A stretch of 64,000 bases of DNA from Oryza sativa Japonica Group. Its lineage: Eukaryota > Streptophyta > Magnoliopsida > Poales > Poaceae. The notes below the pieces were generated by a model. The model saw nothing but the letters and a program-made list of their open reading frames with translations. It was not told where the DNA came from and ran no database searches. The translations under genes and the position numbers were made by a program. Positions within the stretch are counted from its first letter, which is position 1; each line of letters begins with the position of its first letter. Location of the stretch: the NCBI RefSeq assembly GCF_034140825.1, contig NC_089037.1, positions 36,051,001-36,115,000 on the forward strand, in the 5' to 3' direction. Positions 59,363 to 64,000 of the stretch are shown in pieces.

Positions 59363-60700
59363 TTTTTTTCGGGGAAATAGGGAATATATTACTCAAAGGA
59401 AAGCTTCGTCACAAGCTAGTTGTGCGATAGCAGTACAACTATTGTCTGGCCAGAAATGAGTTAACTCCTCACAACGGCCTTTATTAGCTAAAACATGACT
59501 AATACGATTTTGAGATTTATACCCCTTAACAAATTTAATTTCCCTATTCCCCATCGGGAGGTCACGAACCTCCCTGATGATGAACGCCAGCTCCGAGCGA
59601 AGCAACTCCTTGGAAGAAACTAGGTCCAGTAACTCCTGACAATCAGATTCGATAACAATTGGCAAGAATGTCCACTGCAGAGCCATGGCTTAACCCTCTC
59701 TGCAGGCTAGGAGTTCCGCTTCTAGTACACTTGACGTCCTCTGCAGGAAGCCACACGCAGAGAAAATGATTTCTCCATGGCAGTTCCTGAGCACCACTCC
59801 TATTCCTCCATTTCCTGCTTCAGCTTGGAAGGACCCATCTGTATTAAGCTTCATCCAGCCCTGTTCTGGCGGTCTCCATCTGTGAACAAAACCATCTCCC
59901 TGGCTCGCCCTAGGCTTTTTCCATTGTTTCGCATCCACAACATGTTTCCCCTTCTCCAGATTTGCATTCGGCCACTGTTTAATTTCCTGCAAAGACGAGA
60001 CATAGCTCTCTATGAACCTCTTTGACGCCGCGATAGCATGGGCATGCTTACCGTGCGTGATTTCGTTGCGGGTGTGCCAGATACGCCACAGTATCATCAT
60101 CACCAAAGCCCGATCGCCTGAGGGAGCTGTCTCCACATGGTCAAGTATTCTGTTTGCAGCGTTCGAATCAGGTGGTAGTTGGTAGATCCCTTCCATTGCT
60201 CCCCAAAGATTTCTGGCATGATGGCACCTGTACAGTGCATAATCCACATCTTCCTTTTTCTCTTCGACATATGCTGCAGATGTCTGAAACCTCCATCTTC
60301 CTTTTTCTTCTTATTCTCCAAAGTTGGTAGGCAGTTTGAACCTGCCCTCCATACAAAGATCTTCACTTTCTGAGGCACATCACACTTCCAGACTAATTTC
60401 CAAACCTTGCTCATTGCAATCGACGATGAACTCGAGCTGACCTCTGTCCTTGAAAAATCCAGGGCCAGGGAGTAAGCACTCCTGACAGAGAAGATGCCAT
60501 GTTTATCTGGATGCCATGCAATAAAATCATTTTCCTGGCGTGAAGAGATGCGTATGCTGCAAATGGTTTCCACATCAATTGGGAGGAATAACCTGGAGAT
60601 CTTGTCGACATCCCAGGCACCATTCCTGTCCAAGAGCTCTGAAATCCATTTATGTTTGATCAGGTTTACAGAGAAATATAGCAACATTTTTAATATAGAA
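59363..60700 (-). mobile_element. 5'-truncated L1-type LINE (zf-RVT plus RNase H, poly(A) tail)
   Basis: On the minus strand: a region with GIFSVRSAYSLAL, KVWKLVWKCDVPQKVKIFVW and RAGSNCLPT (zf-RVT), then YALYRCHHARNLWGAM, then RNase H with GWMKLNTDGSFQAEAGNGGI, SVLEAELLA, VIESDCQELLDLV and RISHVLANKGR. A run of A (59373-59364) forms the tail. The frame changes near 60.25 kb and an in-frame TAA at 59692-59690 interrupts RNase H. Reverse transcriptase and endonuclease are missing. No clear target duplication was found. Confidence 0.8.
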
Positions 60701-61264
60701 CAAACATATTATTGAAATATATATAATTTTATATTTAATAAAACGAATTTGGTGATATATATATATATATATTGTTAAATTTTTCTGTAAATTTAATTAA
60801 ATCTAAAGAAGTTTAACTAGGAAAATACCAAAAAGATATTTAGCAATAAGGCAAAGAGTTGATTTGGATGTTGCCGTGCGCGCCTGCGCAATTTCCACGC
60901 AAACGACTCTTATCATTTCGTGACAACTGACAACTTGTATTGAAAGACTTGCAATTAAAGTCGAAGACCTGAACTCAACTTTGCTAATAAGAATTACAGA
61001 ATACTCCTACTCCTATATATATATTCCTATTGAAAGACTTGTAAAACAGGAGAAGACTTGAACATGTCCTGGCCACCAACAAAGTGCCCGGAGGCTCGCA
61101 ATTATGGGCAAAAACTAATGCGGCCAACTAGGCAACTCCCTGTCACATTGCAAAGCAAGTGCTTAGCACTAGCATCAGAATCTTTTCAAAGCATCTAACT
61201 GTACTGTTGCGTTGGCAAAGCTGACAGCAGTAAATTATCCTACCAACCTTACTATACTTTTGAA
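60701..61264. other. Intergenic with TA microsatellite
   Basis: (TA)n at about 60756-60770; otherwise A+T-rich sequence without recognised features. Confidence 0.5.
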
Positions 61265-61445
61265 ATTCAGGCTTGCATCGTTGAATAAAACTTTTATATA
61301 CGTATTCTTAACGATATATAAGAGCAAAGATAGAAAAATAAACTTCGATGAAAAAAAACCCTAAAATCAACTCTAAATTTAAGGATAAAAATTTAAATTT
61401 TAGCTGATAAGCATAAGCGAAAAGATGTGGTTGTCAAACTACAAC
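61265..61445. mobile_element. Partial MITE related to the copy at 61638-61870
   Basis: GAATAAAACTTTTATATACG, AGAAAAATAAACTTCGATGA and AAATTTAAATTTTAGCTGAT parallel the next copy at about 400 bp distance and in the same orientation. TIRs were not found. Confidence 0.6.
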
Positions 61446-61637
61446 TTACTTTCTCGTTTTCTGTTAATATATTCTTGAAACTGTTAAATAATATTCTTTT
61501 TAGAAAAACTTTTTATATAAAATTCTATTCAAGAAACAGATAAAATTATTTTCAAAGCTTATAATATTAATACTTATTATTGATGTAACATTGAATTACC
61601 TCGTTTTATGCGTCTAGAAAACAAGTACTACCTCGTA

Positions 61638-61870
61638 CTCTATCCGTCCCATATAAAAAAATAGAACCTAGCCCCATCGTCACTTATAATTTATGAATAA
61701 AACTTTTAGATATGTGTTCTTAGCGATCTAAAAGCAAAGTCTGAAAAATAAATTTTGATGAAAAAACCTTAAAATTAACTCCAAATTTAAAGTTAGAAAT
61801 TTAAATTTTGGCTGATAAGTATAAGTATAAGTGAAAAGGATGTCATGTTTTTTATGGGACGAGAGAGGAG
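61638..61870. mobile_element. Stowaway-like MITE (233 bp)
   Basis: TA at 61636-61637 and 61871-61872. Ends CTCTATCCGTCCCATATAAA and TTTTATGGGACGAGAGAGGA then G. The interior has GAATAAAACTTTTAGATATG and AAATTTAAATTTTGGCTGAT. Confidence 0.75.
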
Positions 61871-62188
61871 TACATGCTATACATCCCAACGGTAACCTCG
61901 TTCTCATCATACAGTAGAGCAATTTTCACTTTCACCATCTCGACTCAGCCAATCCATTTCTAAATTTTATATGACCCCAATGGGCACTGACGAAAAATAA
62001 GAAGATGGAGATGGATTCGAGCTGAGGCGAAGACCTGACCCAAACGGAAGTCTTCTCCTCTCCCCTTGCTCAGTTCATTCAGTTGGCCTCCTCGATCCAC
62101 CTCCAGCCTCTCAATTCAATCGCCATTGACAACAATCCGCGAGGCGAGGTGCTTAGTTTCTCAGCCAAGACTCGAGTCGACGCCGGCC

Positions 62189-62827
62189 ATGGCTTTCTGG
62201 GAGGATTGGGGCAAGGGCGACTGCGACTGCGGCTGGAAGAAGTGCCTCATCTGGACGGCGGCCATCGCCGGCGTGGGCGGGCTCATCGTGCTCCTCGTCT
62301 TCGCCTTCGCCCTCGTGTTCCCGCCCAAGGCCACCGCCGACGACGCCGTGCTGCTCCGCCTCGCGCTGTCCCCGGGCTCGCCGCCGTCCAACTCCACCGT
62401 CTCCTACAACGCCACGGTGACGCTGTCGCTGCGTAACCCGAACCTGTACCGCGGCATCAGCTACGACCCCGTCGCGGTGGCCTTCTCCTTCAACGGCACG
62501 CGCTTCGACGAGTCCGCCACCGTGCCGGCGTTCTACCATCGGCCGAGGAAGACGGCGACGTTCCACGTCACGGTGGGCGGCGCGGGCAAGCCCGTCCCCA
62601 AGCTCACCGCGGCGGGGGTGGCGGCGTTCAGGGCGGAGAACGCGACGGGGAGGTTCGAGGTGGAGGTGAGGCTGGACACGGTGATGCAGTACAAGGCGAG
62701 GAAGGCGCGGTGCCCGCTCGCCGTCATCTGCCCGCTGCAGCTGCAGCTCGTCGACCCGGACGTCGCCGCCACCGCGTTCCAGAGGACCAAGTGCACCGTC
62801 CTCCGGGCCAAGAAGTCCGGATGCTAG
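62189..62827 (+). CDS. NDR1/HIN1-like (LEA_2 family) membrane protein, 212 aa
   Basis: A single-exon GC-rich gene. I chose ATG 62189 (GCCGGCCATGG) over an in-frame ATG at 62066, whose extra 41 residues look like untranslated leader. A short cytoplasmic head MAFWEDWGKGDCDCGWKKC precedes one transmembrane segment (about 21-45, IWTAAIAGVGGLIVLLVFAF). The extracytoplasmic LEA_2 domain has LRNPNLYRGISYDPVAVAFS, several N-glycosylation sites (NSTVS, NATVT, NGTRF, NATGR) and a C-terminal KCTVLRAKKSGC. NHL proteins sit at the plasma membrane and many act in pathogen or abiotic stress responses; the role of this one is not known from sequence. Confidence 0.9.
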   Translation: MAFWEDWGKGDCDCGWKKCLIWTAAIAGVGGLIVLLVFAFALVFPPKATADDAVLLRLALSPGSPPSNSTVSYNATVTLSLRNPNLYRGISYDPVAVAFSFNGTRFDESATVPAFYHRPRKTATFHVTVGGAGKPVPKLTAAGVAAFRAENATGRFEVEVRLDTVMQYKARKARCPLAVICPLQLQLVDPDVAATAFQRTKCTVLRAKKSGC

Positions 62828-64000
62828 CTAACCTACCTACCTGCAATTTTCTCGAGATTTCAGTTTTCTTTTGCTTGTTCTTGCTTGCTGGAGATTGTTG
62901 CCATGTATGATTGGAAGATTGCATTTTGGATTAGAAATTGTAAGATTGGTTATTGTGTAGTGTGTACTGTGTACTGCTACTCATCTGGAGAAATTCGGGA
63001 CAATTGGATATCCATATCCTCTCTGGTTGCCACTCTGCTGCTGTGCTCATGAGTGATTAGTTAAGAACTGCATGAGTTGGCTGGCTCTGTCTGTCTGTCT
63101 GTCCGACATGTCGAGCCAAAGCAAGTACCATGATGTTTGGTGAAACCTCGACTTTTTCAAGTCCAATTAATTGGAAAAAAAGAGAGGAAAATACACACTG
63201 CCGCAGCTTGACCCAAGCCCAACTCAGCCCAAGATCTTGGGCTCTGCGTTGAGTATAACTGCACAAAGAAGCAGCAAGAAACCAATAGCAAGATCATTGA
63301 GGAAGAATATAATTGAGGAAGTTTGTCACTGCTTTCAGCTTGCTTTCCTCAAAGCAAAGCATGTGAATCGGTTATTTCTGCAGATGCAGATGCAGGTGTA
63401 GCGCGTGTTGCTAACCTTTCTGCAGAAGAAATTAAAGTGCACCACCGCGTTGGCTGCCGTTGTCGATGTGGATGTTAATTCAGATCTAGTCACGGTAAAA
63501 GTACTTACTAGTAAACTGGCAGTTGGATCATCGTCTTTAATAAGGGAAAATTAGAACATGCCATTATAATTTTGCAAAATTTGATATATGTCATCCTGAA
63601 GACTGCTTGGATCTTGGGTAAATCATATTGCGTCTTTCTTTTGCCTCCAAAATACGATGAACGATGCTCACGGAACGGATAGTACTTGTACAGATCACAC
63701 TGTCACAGCCTGACGAAAGAAGCTGGCGATCAGCACAGCACAGGAATTATTCGGAGAAAGGCTCAGGCATTATTCGGAGAAAGATGGCGTTGTTCTTTAA
63801 TTTGTTCTCTAATGGGAAGAACTTTTAGGCAAGGCAAGCAACGCAACGAAAACGGTGGTTAGCTTCCATTTCATTTCGGATTACGTATTGCCTGCTTGCT
63901 GCTACCTGGTCCACACGATGTCGTTGTACTACTCACAATGATGGACGAAAGATCGTTCGACATAATTAACGCGGTTTCCTCGCCTTTCTAAATGAATCCA
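62828..64000. other. 3' flank of the NHL gene and intergenic; nothing recognised
   Basis: A short CTGT run at about 63088-63103. No supported gene, RNA or bounded repeat up to the window end. Confidence 0.45.

Noticed and set aside
62066-62188. Upstream in-frame ATG extending the NHL protein by 41 residues
   Set aside because: The extension is serine/proline-rich leader-like sequence before a much better start context at 62189, after which the cytoplasmic head and membrane segment follow as in the family.

Overview
This is plant nuclear DNA, and everything points to rice (Oryza sativa). Genes are split by many short GT-AG introns, exons begin GC-rich, and Stowaway, Tourist and hAT elements of grass type are dense. 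From memory of rice genes (not checked here), an ETF-alpha gene, a kelch acyl-CoA-binding protein (OsACBP6-like), a ferredoxin, an actin and an RZ-1-like RNA-binding gene together suggest the distal long arm of chromosome 3.

Layout. 0-5 kb is transposon territory: the end of an Osmar-type mariner element at the left edge, a 3.7-kb Ty3/gypsy-type LTR, then a Cassandra TRIM whose LTRs carry 5S-rRNA-like sequence. 6.6-10.2 kb is a single-exon Toc159-family chloroplast import receptor. 13.1-13.5 kb holds a small minus-strand gene (75 aa) with a clear TATA box. 14.7-20.8 kb contains an inverted-repeat element, then a young Ty1/copia element with identical LTRs and a CTAAC target duplication, inserted inside an older Tourist-like MITE. 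22.4-25.2 kb is mitochondrial ETF-alpha (8 exons). 25.5-26.9 kb is a deleted hAT element with an 8-bp target duplication. 27.2-34.1 kb is the minus-strand kelch-ACBP gene (18 exons). 34.6-36.9 kb has a LINE tail, two MITEs and a decayed chloroplast Hsp26 copy. 37.3-42.5 kb is a second kelch gene (16 exons, plus strand). 44.2-45.9 kb is a plastid ferredoxin with a 5'-UTR intron. 47.8-51.1 kb is actin (minus). 53.5-55.8 kb is a CYP85-clan cytochrome P450. 57.2-59.1 kb is a glycine-rich RRM/CCHC protein (minus). 59.4-60.7 kb is a truncated LINE. 62.2-62.8 kb is an NDR1/HIN1-like membrane protein.

The genes are an ordinary eukaryotic neighbourhood, not an operon. Loose themes are plastid function (Toc159-type receptor, ferredoxin, dead Hsp26) and acyl-CoA/lipid metabolism (ETF-alpha, ACBP). 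The most interesting points are: a ~0.3-kb block shared by the actin promoter/5'UTR and the 5'UTR intron of the RRM gene; two GC-AG introns (actin, P450); the nested copia-in-MITE insertion; the 5S-bearing Cassandra copy; and the small 75-aa gene. I found no CRISPR array, tRNA gene or previously unknown multi-gene system. Exon boundaries were placed by hand from splice motifs and reading-frame continuity.
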